A stretch of DNA of 64,000 nucleotides from Anagrus nilaparvatae. Lineage: Eukaryota > Arthropoda > Insecta > Hymenoptera > Mymaridae. The stretch spans positions 11,612,001-11,676,000 of the forward strand of contig JAKSXM010000246.1 of the NCBI GenBank assembly GCA_022575985.1, read 5' to 3'. Position 1 is the first letter of the stretch; the number at the start of each line of letters is the position of its first letter. Of the stretch, positions 34,643-46,110 are shown piece by piece. Made by a program: the position numbers and the translations under genes. Below the pieces are notes generated by a model. It saw only the letters and a program-made list of their open reading frames with translations. It was not told the DNA's origin and did no database searches.

Positions 34643-37174
34643 TTAGCGCCTTAAATAATTACATCCTACACATTTTATCATGTGTTCTACATGACCACCT
34701 TCCATGTCAGCGCATAAACGAATCCGTTCTACAATGGACCTTTGAACATTGCGCAATTGATGTGGCGTTATGCTTCGGAAAGCTTCTTCAACTAACTGCC
34801 TAGCATGCTGAGCATTTTCTGGCCTTCTTGCAAAAACGTAATCCTTCACATAGCCCCATAAGAAAAAATCACAGGGTGTTAGATCAGGAGAATAAGGAGG
34901 CCAGAATTGAGGTCCCCCTATCCCAATCCAACGTCTTGGGAACATTTCATTTAAAACATCAACTACATTTCGAGCTCTGTGTGGACTGGCACCATCCTGT
35001 TGGAAAATCATTCTATTTCTTAGGTTTTCTGGCAGCACCTCTAATAAATTTGGTAATGTTTCTTCAATGAAATTTAAATAGCTACGTTGGTTTACATTTC
35101 CTTCAAAGAAAAAAGGTCCTATGAGAAAAAAATAATTATTATAAATACACTTATAGTAAGAAAATTAAAGATGAAAACTGAAATACCTATGACTCTTTCT
35201 CCAATTATTCCACCCCAAACCATTATTGACCAGGTTCCTTGAGCTTCGACCGGAGCAATCCAGTGAGGGTTATATGGCTCCCATCTTCTTACATTATGTC
35301 TGTTAAATAGACCTCTCCCAGTTATCAACATCTCATCGCTGAAAAGAATATTTTCAAATATTCTCCTATTCAAATCTGAAAATTTTTTAAAAATGATTGT
35401 AAAAATGAATTTGTTATTTGAAATAGTTGACAATACAAAAATAGTTTTTATAGAATTTTTGTTTTTTATATTTGAAATTTTATTTTAAAACAAATTTTCT
35501 AATATATTATCACAAATATCAAAATTTTCTTACTAAACCTGCCCAAAGCCCATATACAGAAAACCAAGCGTGCCCACATTTTTCGATTATTAAGTTCCTG
35601 ATGTTTGCTGCTCATGTATGGGTACAGTCGGAGCCGTCTTCTTGCGACTAGTCTAACGGTTTCCCTATTGAATCCTATAAAAACAAAGCAATCAGGTATG
35701 CATTTTTTTCAAAGAAATTAAATAAATGCTAGAAGATTTCGCCATCTGACCCTCGATCAGTTTCAAATTTTAGAACACAGTAATTATAAAAATGGGTTTC
35801 TTAAGTTATCTTTGCAATATCACTATATTCTTGTTCCTTAACTTAACAAATAACAGGTTGCCTTAGCTTTCTATGCAAGGGTCTACTTTAGAATACCATA
35901 AACTGCATATTTTAATCTTTAGCTATTACTCCAGTCAAAATACTGATTTAGTTGTATTGTTATTGACAACCACCAAATTTGGTCTTGTATAGGTTTTTTT
36001 GGATCGCTGATCACAAATTTATTTATTATTTTTTATGAAAAATTGATGTTTTACCTTTAAATTAGCAAAATTTGCTAATATAGAGAAAATACCCCGTTCA
36101 GGTGTGTTAGTTGCTAATTTAAGGGTGAAGCCTCAATTTATCATAGAAAATAACCTAATATTCGTGATCAGCGACTCAAAAACCCGACTAGACCAAATCT
36201 GATGAGAGCCATTGCAAACGTAATGAAAAACCTCTAATAGGGGTAGTTTAAGCTAATTGAATGGTGAAATATTAATTTTAGCTACATAAATTACAACAAT
36301 TATTGATCAGCGTCCCAAAAAACCCCCATGTACTACATCTTGGCAAAAATATCAAAAATGCATCATTTTGGGAATAGTTTTAGCTAATTTAAGGGTGAAG
36401 CTCCAATTTCTTTACAAAATGACACCGAAATTCGTGATCAGCGACCCTAAAAACCTAAACTAGGCCTAATCTGATGGTAGGCAGTAACAACAGCACCTCT
36501 CTCCGTATTTTTACTGGATTATATTCTCTTCATGATATTCAAATAACAAACTATTCAAGTTTCTAGTTATGGAAAGCTAATTCAAGAGAAAAACATAACG
36601 AAGAAAAAAAATCCGGTAACCGTAACCGAGAATTTTCATGTGCCAGTTTTTTCCTAACAAAATCCTGAAACTTTGAAACAAATCGAGGTCATAACGCCGT
36701 AAATACTCCTTATGAATTTTAAATAGGCTATTTATAATGATAATAATAATAAAATTACCAATTTCCATTGCAAACTTAACCATACTAATTTCTGTAGTTT
36801 CCTGCAGCCTATTTTGTAATAATGGAACAATAGCATCTGCTATTGGCCTTTCTCTCTGTTGAACTGGACGAGAAAATAAACCAAAATCCAAGTATTTTTG
36901 ATACATGCTAAAAACGAACAATAATTTTTAGTTCTTGGTTTGAAAATCTGGCAATGTAATATTGAAATTAAAAAATATGAATTTCTCACTCTATGAATGT
37001 GGTGTGTGAGGGAACTATTTCATTTGGGTATACTAGAGAGTATATCCTTTGGGCTTGTCGAGGTGAATAGTCGGTTAGAATAAAAACTTCAAACATTTTC
37101 AAATGTCGGCGTAACAAATTATCATCTCTTTCCTTTTTTGCAATAGCTCTAGCTTGAGCACGGTTATTGAGCAT
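34643..37174 (-). CDS. IS630/Tc1/mariner-superfamily transposase, intact, five exons
   Basis: Cut-and-paste DDD/E transposase. Minus-strand exons: 37174-36990, 36907-36759, 35674-35534, 35375-35187, 35118-34643. All boundaries are GT-AG, phases 2,1,1,1 agree, and the sum is 1,140 nt (379 residues plus stop), a usual length for the family. The N-terminal part (about residues 1-160) has helix-turn-helix character. The catalytic acidic motifs are ILFSDE, IFQQDGASPHRA and PPYSPDLTPCDFFLWG. NRHNVRRWEPYNPHW, GTWSIMVWGGI and PFFFEGNVNQRSYLNFIEE are hallmarks of insect Tc3/SETMAR-annotated transposases. No stop or frameshift was seen, which suggests recent activity or retained function. Introns are 76 to 1,084 bp, unlike most intronless Tc1/mariner genes. 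I saw no short TIR pair of its own around it, which favours its belonging to the giant element. Confidence 0.88.
35675..36758. repeat. Transposase intron 2 with GATCAGCGACCC repeats
   Basis: This 1.1 kb intron contains several units with GATCAGCGACTCAAAAACCC or its complement GGATCGCTGATCAC (near 36,003, 36,165, 36,305 and 36,437) spaced 130-160 bp apart. The units resemble the 133-bp array at 58,490-59,330, and ACTCCAGTCA and CAACCACCAAATTTGG resemble 39,550 and 53,250. Confidence 0.6.
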
Positions 37175-37272
37175 TATAAAATTTAATAGTAAAACCTAAA
37201 TGAAAAATTAAATACTATAAATAATTAAATTAAAGTAATATTATATTTATTAATTTAAGAGTTCAAAATATG

Positions 37273-37311
<39 letters not shown>

Positions 37312-38265
37312 AGTCATATAAATAAGGTTATTTATTAGGTTTTTTATTGGGTATAATGTACCAAGATATGTTTGTACTTACCAATAGATTTCTTATGTTA
37401 TTTTTTTTTTAAATAAGAATAAAATTAACAATAGACGTATTTCAATGTTATATTATTTTAATAAATTTACTGTAATTAATAATATTGAAGGAAATTTTCA
37501 AGATAAATATAACCCTAAAAAATTACCATATTTGTTTTATATTTGTTTTGTTTTGTTTACGTTTTTTAAAAATGTATAAAAACTTTAAAATTTTACCAAT
37601 TTATTATTTTTTATTTTTTTGATCTCACAAATAATATTAACATAATAAAAAAAAATTTTCAATTAATTTTTGTAAAAAAATTTGTAAATTATATTTTGTA
37701 CATTACAGTACCTATATAACACAAAATATTTTTAAAAATTAAAATTTTTTCATTTTTACGTTTTAAAAGTAACAATTTTTAATTTGTTCTATTTTGATTT
37801 GGCAAATTTGAATTGCTAAAATTAATAAGACTTATTTTAAATTTGTTAATTTGTTAACATTTCGATAGTTTACAAAATTACGGTTTGGAGAGATAACTTT
37901 AAACATAGATTTTTTATTGAAATAAAAAAATTTTTTAAGTATTGGTTTTATGCTAATTTAAATTTTTTTTAAATTCAATTAAAATTTTTAATATAAAAAC
38001 GGTCAATCTGTTGGTTACATCTACATAATCTGCACTAAATTTCATTATCTTAATTAAAAATTCATCCACGTAGTTCAACCCCAAAGATATACTCCGGTTC
38101 AACCCTAAATTTTTTAATGTCGCATAATGATATTACAAACAAAGGCTATACCCGGATCTATAAAGTGAATCAGTCCACGAATGATATTTAAAAAATAATT
38201 GTATTAGGTCAAAGTAGACGTAAAAAAATTTGGATCCTGAGGTTTATAGACCTCCAGGTGCCTTC
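37175..38265. other. Gene-free stretch upstream of the transposase, with poly(A)
   Basis: A run of 34 A residues at 37,273-37,306 is followed by AT-rich DNA. The transposase promoter should lie here; no specific signal was recognised. Confidence 0.5.
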
Positions 38266-38274
38266 GGGCTCTGA

Positions 38275-39400
38275 TTAGCAAGTTTGATTTTCAACCTTGG
38301 TTAGCAAGCTTGAATTTCAACCTTGATTAGCAAGCTTGATTAGCAAGGTTGCTTAGCAAGGTTTAATATCAAGCTTGAATTTCAACCTTGAATATCAATC
38401 TTGATTAGCAAGCTTGCTTAGTAAGGTTGTTTAGCAAGGTTGAATATCAATCTTGAATTTCAATCTTGATTAGCAAGTTTGATTTTCAACCTTGATTAGC
38501 AAGCTTGATTAGTAAGGTTGTTTAGCAAGGTTGAATATCAAGTTTGATTTTCAACCTTGATTAGCAAGCTTGATTAGCAAGGTTGAATATCAAGCTTGAA
38601 TTTCAATCTTGATTAGCAAGTTTAAATTTCAACCTTGATTAGCAATGTTGTTTAGCAAGGTTGAATAGCAAGGTTATTCAGCAAGCTTGAATTTCAATCT
38701 TGAATTTCATCCTTGATTAGCAAGGTTGTTTAGCAAGGTTGAATATCAAGCTTGAATTTCAATCTTGATTAGCAAGTTTGATTTTCAACCTTGATTAGCA
38801 AGCTTGAATTTCAACCTTGATTAGTAAGCTTGATTAGCAAGGTTGCTTAGCAAGGTTGTATATCAAGATTGATTTTCAACCTTGATTAGCAAGCTTGATT
38901 AGCGAGGTTGTTTAGCAAGGTTGAATATCAAGCTTAATTTCAACCTTGAATTTCAATCTTGATTAGCAAGGTTGATTAACAAGGTTGTTTAGCAAGGTTG
39001 AATATCAAGCTTGAATTTCAATCTTGATTAGCAAATTTGATTTTCAAGCTTGATTAGCAAGCTTGAATTTCAACCTTGATTAGCAAGCTTGATTAGCAAG
39101 GTTGCTTAGCAAGGTTAAATATCAAGATTGATTTTCAACCTTGATTAGCAAGCTTGAATTTCAACCTTGATTAGCAAGCTTGATTAGCGAGGTTGTTTAG
39201 CAAGGTTGAATATCAAGTTTGATTTTCAACCTTGATTAGCAAGCTTGAATTTCAACATTGAATATCAAGCTTGTTTATCAGCCTTTAATAGCAAGCTCTA
39301 ATTTCAACCTTGAATAGCAAGGTTGAATATTAAGCTTGAATTTCAACATTTAATAGCAAGCTTAAGTAGCAAGCTTGAATAGCAAGCTTTAGTAGGTAAA
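38275..39400. repeat. 13-bp minisatellite, left array
   Basis: About 87 units of 13 bp in clean register: AAGCTTGATTAGC, AACCTTGATTAGC, AAGGTTGAATATC and AAGCTTGAATTTC are the main types, arranged in higher-order groups. The array is the reverse complement of those at 51,915-52,945 and 53,465-55,845. The following 190 bp (39,400-39,590) is also inverted at 53,275-53,465. Confidence 0.9.
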
Positions 39401-39607
39401 TATCAATAAATGTCTAATATGTTTAGGAATATACTTAATTTAAAAATTTTTTCCGGGTGTGGCATATTAATCAACGTGCTTTAGACAGATTCTGAGAAAA
39501 ATATTAAGGCATTTAGATGTTTAAATAAAATGTGTATACCCTTCATACTCCAGTCATAGTACGGGTTTTGCTGTATAATTATAGTTACTGGAAATAATTA
39601 TAGTTAC

Positions 39608-40604
39608 CGCCATTTTTTTTTTTTTAATTTTTTTCAACCGAAATTCCATCGATCTGTATGAAAAAAAATTTTGATTTTGGCCATTAAGGTCGATTTTAGC
39701 CTGTTTCAGAATAATTTCACATTTTCAATACTTCTTTATTTAATTTTCCGTAAGGGGTTAAAATAATTGACTTTTTTGCTTTCAGAATCGAATAGCCAGG
39801 GAAAAAGTAGTCCTAAATAAAAAAAAAAATTACTATTTTCGATGAAAATTAACCAAGTTATGGACAAGTAAAGATACTGTCAAAAACTACCAATTTTATA
39901 CTAATTCCAATTTTAGGCTCTAAAACGACATTATAACTTGAAAAATGCATAACTCACTTAAATTTTATCGTAAAAAGAAAAGTTTTGGATTATTATCGAG
40001 TGTTTTTTCTTTGGCTATTCGTTTATCCAATAAAAAAATTAATTTTATTGACAGAAATTTATTTTTTTTGTTAAAAAATGATAATAATCAAAAACAGTTT
40101 TTAACATGTTACATTAGTTTTTTACAAAAAAAAAAACTTTTTAACGACTAAACTAATTTTTTTCTTGCATAAAAGAATAGCCAAGGAAAAAACACTCGAT
40201 AATAATCCAAAACTTTTCTTTTTACGATAAAATTTAAGCGAGTTATGCATTTTTCAAGTTATAATGTCGTTTTAGAGCCTAAAATTGGAATTAGTATAAA
40301 ATTGGTAGTTTTTGACAGTATCTTTACTTGTCCATAACTTGGTTAATTTTCATCGAAAATAGTAATTTTTTTTTTTATTTAGGACTACTTTTTCCCTGGC
40401 TATTCGATTCTGAAAGCAAAAAAGTCAATTATTTTAACCCCTTATGGAAAATTAAATAAAGAAGTATTAAAAATGTGAAATTATTCTAAAACAGGCTAAA
40501 ATCGACCTTAATGGCCGAAATCAAAATTTTTTTTCATACAGATCGATGGGATTTCGGTTGAAAAAAATTTTCAAAAAAAAATTTTCAAAAAAAAAATGGC
40601 GGCA
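39608..40604. repeat. Long perfect-type hairpin, about 1 kb
   Basis: Arms of about 410-490 bp with a loop of roughly 100 bp centred near 40,106. Outer edges are CCGCCATTTTT and AAAAATGGCGG. Arms share TTTTAGGCTCTAAAACGAC/GTCGTTTTAGAGCCTAAAA and CTGGCTATTCGATTC. Non-coding. A transcript could fold into a long double-stranded RNA. Confidence 0.88.
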
Positions 40605-40964
40605 AATGAGATATTGCGATTTTTCTTTAAACGCATTTTCCCATTTTCCGGAATTTACCGGGGTTTTTCCGAAAAACTAATGGCAGAAATGGATTTACTG
40701 AAGGTTTCCCAACATATATACTCTTTCAGAATTTTTTTTCAAGCTTATATTTATGATTTTTAACCATTTTCCCGAAAAGCACTAACGCTGGTCGAGAGCT
40801 GCCTAATGAGTTTGATTGGCCATAACTCGGGCTGTTTAAGACCTAGAAGGCAAAAAATTTCAGGATTTTCCTATCTTTATGTTATAAAAACATGGGCAAA
40901 ATTTGAGGCTGATCCGATGACCCGACCTGCCCACCACTGCTGTTTTGGCAAAGAAAGACTCTTA

Positions 40965-41118
40965 TTGAGTCCGACCCTTCCCCACTCTAAAGAAATTTTT
41001 ATCGTTCTCTCATTGGCAGATTTAAATCCCGGACCTAAAGTTACAGAAATTTCCGTTAACAGCGCTAATTTTTAACTTCTGTCATTGGTGCCGGACCTAC
41101 ATTTAAACAAGGAGTGGG
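40965..41118. mobile_element. MITE with TGACCCTTCCCCACTC arms
   Basis: ATTGAGTCCGACCCTTCCCC at the left is inverted as GGGGAAGGGTCAGACTCAAT at the right, unit about 150 bp. A related GACCCTTCCCCAC string lies at 3,892 inside the receptor intron 1 element. Confidence 0.75.
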
Positions 41119-41852
41119 GAAGGGTCAGACTCAATATAAATAAATTTTTTATACTTTTATACTTATAAAATTAAATAAATTAAATTTTAAAAAATTTATT
41201 TAAAATAGACAGAAAATAAAAAAAAATATTTGCAATTTTGATTTTAAAGAGTTTGAATACTATTTTCACATTATCAAGTACTATAAATTTTTTTTAAAAT
41301 TCTTAGGTCTCATAATTAAAGTATGTGCAAAAGTAAGGTAATTTCAATTGAAAAAATAGCGTAAATGAGGGGACAAGTTTTTGTAATTCTTAATCTTTTT
41401 TTATTTTTTTTTTTATAAACAATTTATCGAAAAACTGAACCAAATTTTGTGGTAAACTATACTAGAATGAGAAATGTTGACCTTGCAATCAGTAGGTTTA
41501 AGTCATTTTAAATAGCTTATCAATTTCATTGCATGGGTCGAAATTCAATAATTTTTTTGCATAATTTAAAACTACATAAAAAAATATTATAAACGTATTT
41601 TTTTATTTTTCAAAAAAATTAATGACATCACATTTTTAAATTAAACGGATAGTAATCGTGGTCCGCACTTGCTGTTACTGCGGTCGCTTGTCGCAAACGT
41701 TGTTTTGCATATTTAAAAAAAAAAAAAAAAATACGTGTCTAATATTTTTTCTAGTATAGTTTAAGATCATGTAAAAAAATTCTTCAAATTCCGACTCATG
41801 CAAACCAATAAAAAAAAATAAAATAAATTTTTAAATATCAAAAAATTCTAAC
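41119..41852. other. Gene-free stretch downstream of the BTB exon
   Basis: Later BTB exons would be expected here on the minus strand, but none was recognised. Only AT-rich sequence is seen. Confidence 0.4.
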
Positions 41853-42032
41853 ATTGAAAATGTTTTTAAAGAAATTACTACTTGTGGATAATATAACTTT
41901 ATGAGCATTCAAAGTTTTGCCGTCACTAACTATTGAAACATCTATTAGATCTTTATTACTCAGTAGATTTTGAATATTTGACATGTAGTTGGCGTAGATC
42001 GTTTGATCTTTTTGATCAATTTTAAAGGTCAT
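41853..42032 (-). CDS. BTB/POZ domain first exon (partial gene)
   Basis: Sixty codons from an ATG at 42,032 to a possible donor (AAT|GTTAGA) at 41,853. The protein contains NYMSNIQNLLSNKDLIDVSI, then VSDGKTLNAHKVILST and SSNFFKNIFN, matching the first half of the BTB/POZ fold (conserved LxDVxxxxDGKxxxAHKxxLxxxSxxF). In insects this exon type starts BTB zinc-finger/HTH transcription regulators, where the BTB dimerises. The second half of the BTB domain and any DNA-binding part were not found nearby, so the gene is partial, has a long intron, or is a captured exon. It lies within the giant element and has no stop. Confidence 0.75.
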
Positions 42033-42501
42033 TATAATGCTTCGAATACAATGAAATATCTTGCGTTAATTTATTAAGACAATATAACCTACAATATAAC
42101 CTTTTTTTAAAGAAAAAAGCAATCATCATTAAAAAAAAAATTGAAAAATTGTTGCAATATACATTGAGTTTTTCATATATCAAAATAGGTTAGGCATAAA
42201 AAATTAATAAATTGTTTACTTTTTTAATGATAATTTTTATTATTTTTTTTATCAAATAACATAAATTAATTAGAAAAAAATTTTTAAATTAAGTGACATA
42301 AGGTGAGTTTATACATAGAATTAACTTTTTAGCAAGATAAATAAAATATTTTTTATATTAAAATATTAGCATGGAACATGTTTATAGGGTGGGGCATGCA
42401 TCATTCTTTAAAAAAAAAAATATTATAATAAATCTTATGATATAAGGGTGAAAAAAGGGTAGGGAGGGGGTAGGAGATTGGTTGGATATTAAGTTAATGC
42501 A
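42033..42501. other. Gene-free stretch
   Basis: AT-rich sequence with an isolated AACATGTTTATAGGG terminus at 42,374, like the ends of the repeats at 45,565 and 55,977. Confidence 0.5.
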
Positions 42502-45033
42502 TATGAGAAATTCCACCAAAAGATTGCGGTTATTATGGTCAACCTTTTGAAAAAAAAAAATTTGTAGGCACACCTTGCTAGTACGTTTTTTTGAGTTCCT
42601 TATATCATATATAGTTACAAAAAAGTGATGAACAGAAAAAATGTTGCGTGTACAATAGTTTTTTTTTAGTTGGAAGGCTCAAAATCACGTTTTTCTGATT
42701 TAAAAAAATCAATTTTTGAAACTTTTTTTTAATCAATTAAAATCATTCTAAACGATATATTTCTGTTTTATAACTTATTTTGTACTCATAATTTACTAAA
42801 AAAATCGTTTTTATAAAGAAATAAGACAAATTTTTAATTATTAGCGTCTTAAAGCAGCTCAAAAATTAAAAAAACGTTTTTAAAAATAAAGACTGCTTAT
42901 TTAGCTTTTAAAACTTCTTTTAGTGGAATTATTATTAAAAGATAATGATAAAAAGTTGAATTAAATATAACTCATAAGTTAAGAGCCTTAGAAATTACCT
43001 AAAACAGCTGAAAAAAACTCCAAAGCTAAATTATCCAATTTTGGATTATTTTTAAAATAGCAAAATCAGTCTCGTTTTCAATGATTTTGTTTAAAATAAG
43101 TTTTTTACAGATTTTTTTATTATTTACTTTAATTATAAATATTTTAAAGTATTATCTTTCTGTTGAAAATAATTTTTCTTTTAATTTTTAACCTCTTAAA
43201 GAAGTTCAAATGTTAAATATTGGGTTTTTTAAAAATTCATAGACTTGGGTTCTTTCTAGCAGATTCAAATAATATTACAAAATGGACTAAAAGACGCATT
43301 TCCTAGTAATTTTTCCCGTATAATTCGAACTCACTATTTATTTTAACATTTTACTACACTTTACAGGAGAAAAATTCATTTTTTTAGTTTTTTAGGGTAT
43401 CAATTATGGGGGACCAATTTTTAAAAGTTTCGCAGTCTTTCGTTTCGCAAATTTTCTGAATAGTATTTGCAAGAGTTATTTATATATTTTTTCCTCAGGA
43501 ATTCGATGAAACCACTAGTTTTTTCATCTGGGGTTTTCCTTAGCCATAAAATCTTATGTTTCTATTTTTACTGGTTTTGTCCAGTCTTTTATATTTTGCA
43601 TTAGTAGCCCATTTGAGCCTAAAGGGTTTGAAATATGTAAAATTATCTTTAATAAATAAATAGACAGTGAAAAACTACTTGATAAAATACTAAAACTTTT
43701 TGTTTTTTAATAGTCGAGTTAATTAATAATTTATTATTTTGCAATAATTCTCCTATAATCTCAATTTCACGTTACTTGAAGTTCAATAATTTAAAAATTT
43801 GATAAGTCAGTGAATTTTCATCATAAAACTAAACGATTTCGTATTTTATTGAACAGTTTTTTCCTGTCTATTTATTTATTAAAGATAATTTTACATATTT
43901 CAAACCCTTTAGGCTCAAATGAGCTGCTAATGCAAAATATAAAAGACTGGACAAAACCAGTAAAAATAGAAACATAAGATTTTACGGCTAAGGAAAACCC
44001 CAGATGAAAAAACTAGTGGTTTCATCGAATTCCTGAGGAAAAAATATATAAATAACTCTTGCAAATACTATTTAGAAAATTTTTTCTTGAAGACTGCGAA
44101 ACTTTTAAAAATTGGTCCCCCATAATTGGTACCCTAAAAAACTAAAAAAATGAATTTTTCTCCTGTAAAGTGTAGTAAAATGTTAAAATAAATAGTGAGT
44201 TCGAATTATACGGGAAAAATTACTAGGAAATGCGTCTTTTAGTCCAATTTGTAATATTATTTGAATCTGCTAGAAAGAACCCAAGTCTATGAATTTTTAA
44301 AAAACCCAATATTTAACATTTGAACTTCTTTAAGAGGTTAAAAATTAAAAGAAAAATTATTTTCAACAGAAAGATAATACTTCAAAATATGTAAAATTAT
44401 AGTAAATAATGAAAAAATCTGTAAAAAACTTAGTATTAAACAAAATCATTGAAAACGAGACTGATTTTGCTATTTTAAAAATGATCCAAAATTGGTTAAT
44501 TTAGCTTTGGAGTTTTTTTCAGCTGTTTTAGGTAATTTCTAAGGCTCTTAACTTATGAGTTATATTTAATTCAACTTTTTATCATTATCTTTTAATAATA
44601 ATTCCACTAAAAGAAGTTTTAAAAGCTAAATAAGCAGTCTTTATTTTTAAAAACGTTTTTTTAATTTTTGAGCTGCTTTAAGACGCTAATAATTAAAAAT
44701 TTGTCTTACTTCTTTATAAAAACGATTTTTTTAGTAAATTATGAGTACAAAATAAGTTATAAAACAGAAATATATCGTTTAGAATGATTTTAATTGATTA
44801 AAAAAAAGTTTCCAAAATTGGTTTTTTTAAATATCGGAAAAACGTAATTTTGAGCCTTCCAACTCAAAAAAAACTATTGTACTCGCAACATTTTTTCTGT
44901 TCATCACTTTTTTGTGACTATATATGATCTAAGGAACTCAAAAAAACGTACTAGCAAGGTGTGCCTTCAAATTTTTTTTTTTCAAAAGGTTGACCATAAT
45001 AAGCGCAATCTTTTGGTGGAATTTCTCATATAT
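42502..45033. repeat. Very long hairpin, arms about 1.2 kb
   Basis: Outer edges GAGAAATTCCACCAAAAGAT and ATCTTTTGGTGGAATTTCTC are perfect inverses. Similarity runs inward to about 43,690 and 43,840, leaving a loop of about 150 bp. Arms share TACTAGCAAGGTGTGCC/GGCACACCTTGCTAGTA, GGTTTTCCTTAGCC and ACTGGTTTTGTCCAGTC with only scattered differences. No ORF. A single-arm relative lies at 9,655-10,080, so the unit is a dispersed foldback repeat. Confidence 0.92.
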
Positions 45034-45564
45034 AATGTTTTTTATAAATTAATCAGTACTCTTGAAATTTACTTATATAATTTTGTGTAATATATAAAAT
45101 AGTAATAATAATAATAATTATTATAATTAATTTTTTTCAAAAAATTTGAGTAAGAATTAAAATGTGGACAAATCTTATATTAATTGGATTAATTTTTTTG
45201 TTGAAAATCTTTTTAATCGATGCGGCACTGAAAATTTACGCATTGGGTTAAATTTTCGTGTAGAACGGAATTATACTAACAGGTCCATCGTATAACAAAT
45301 AAAAGACAAGAAATTTTCAGCGCATGGAGACAAAAGATATTTTACGTAAACCTGTAATAGTAATTCTTTTCAAAAGACTTGATATTTTTATTATTTGCAC
45401 CCGATCTAAACTGAAAGCTAAATATTATTTTGAATTATTTTTAATAAATATATTTTTAATTAATAAAAGAAGTTCGCTTTAAAGTTTCAACATTGAATTT
45501 GCAAAATAATAGTAAATATCTGGAAAAGATTTTTTACAGCGTATATATCTATAAAAATTATTAT
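45034..45564. other. Gene-free stretch
   Basis: AT-rich; contains an AAT microsatellite at about 45,102-45,118. Nothing else supported. Confidence 0.5.
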
Positions 45565-45950
45565 TGAACATATTTATAGGGAGGGGTCCTTAAAAAACCT
45601 GAAAATCAAGGGGTGGGGCAAAAACGTCTAATTTAGGGGATCAAAGGGTTTTTTTAATGTGTCCAGTTTAAAGGGGGAAGGGGGTTCAAATGGACTAAGA
45701 ATAATTTCATTAAGGGACTTAGAATAATTTGATCTTAGGGACTTATAATAATTCTTATTTATGGACTTAGAATAATTTTGATTAATGTATTTAGAATATT
45801 TTCGATTTAAGGACTTAGAAAAAAAAAAATTTTGTTTTAACCCGGGATGTTCTATTTTGATGTAAGGAATAATTTAACTTTAAGAATGTAATATATTCAT
45901 CATTTAGTTTTAGTAAACATGTTCCATACATATTGGTTGTGTTTACACAA
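45565..45950 (+). repeat. AACATGTT-bounded repeat, copy 2
   Basis: Starts TTGAACATATTTATAGGGAG and ends AAACATGTTCCATACATA. Contains G-rich tracts and repeated GGACTTAGAATAATTT units. Same family as 11,510 and 55,977. Confidence 0.7.
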
Positions 45951-46110
45951 AAACCTATTATAAATTTTTGTTATCCTTTTTCAATTATTTAGGATCAACA
46001 AATTGATAATAAATAATAAACAAACAAACAAATATAAAATGGGTGATGCATTTAAATCAAGGAATGGCCCAGGATTTAACTATATTTTATATAGATGATG
46101 CATTTATCAG

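Noticed and set aside
46039..46098. ATG at 46,039 as start of the PHD gene
   Set aside because: The frame hits TGA at 46,096 before reaching the conserved exon. A splice acceptor at about 46,110 explains the exon better.
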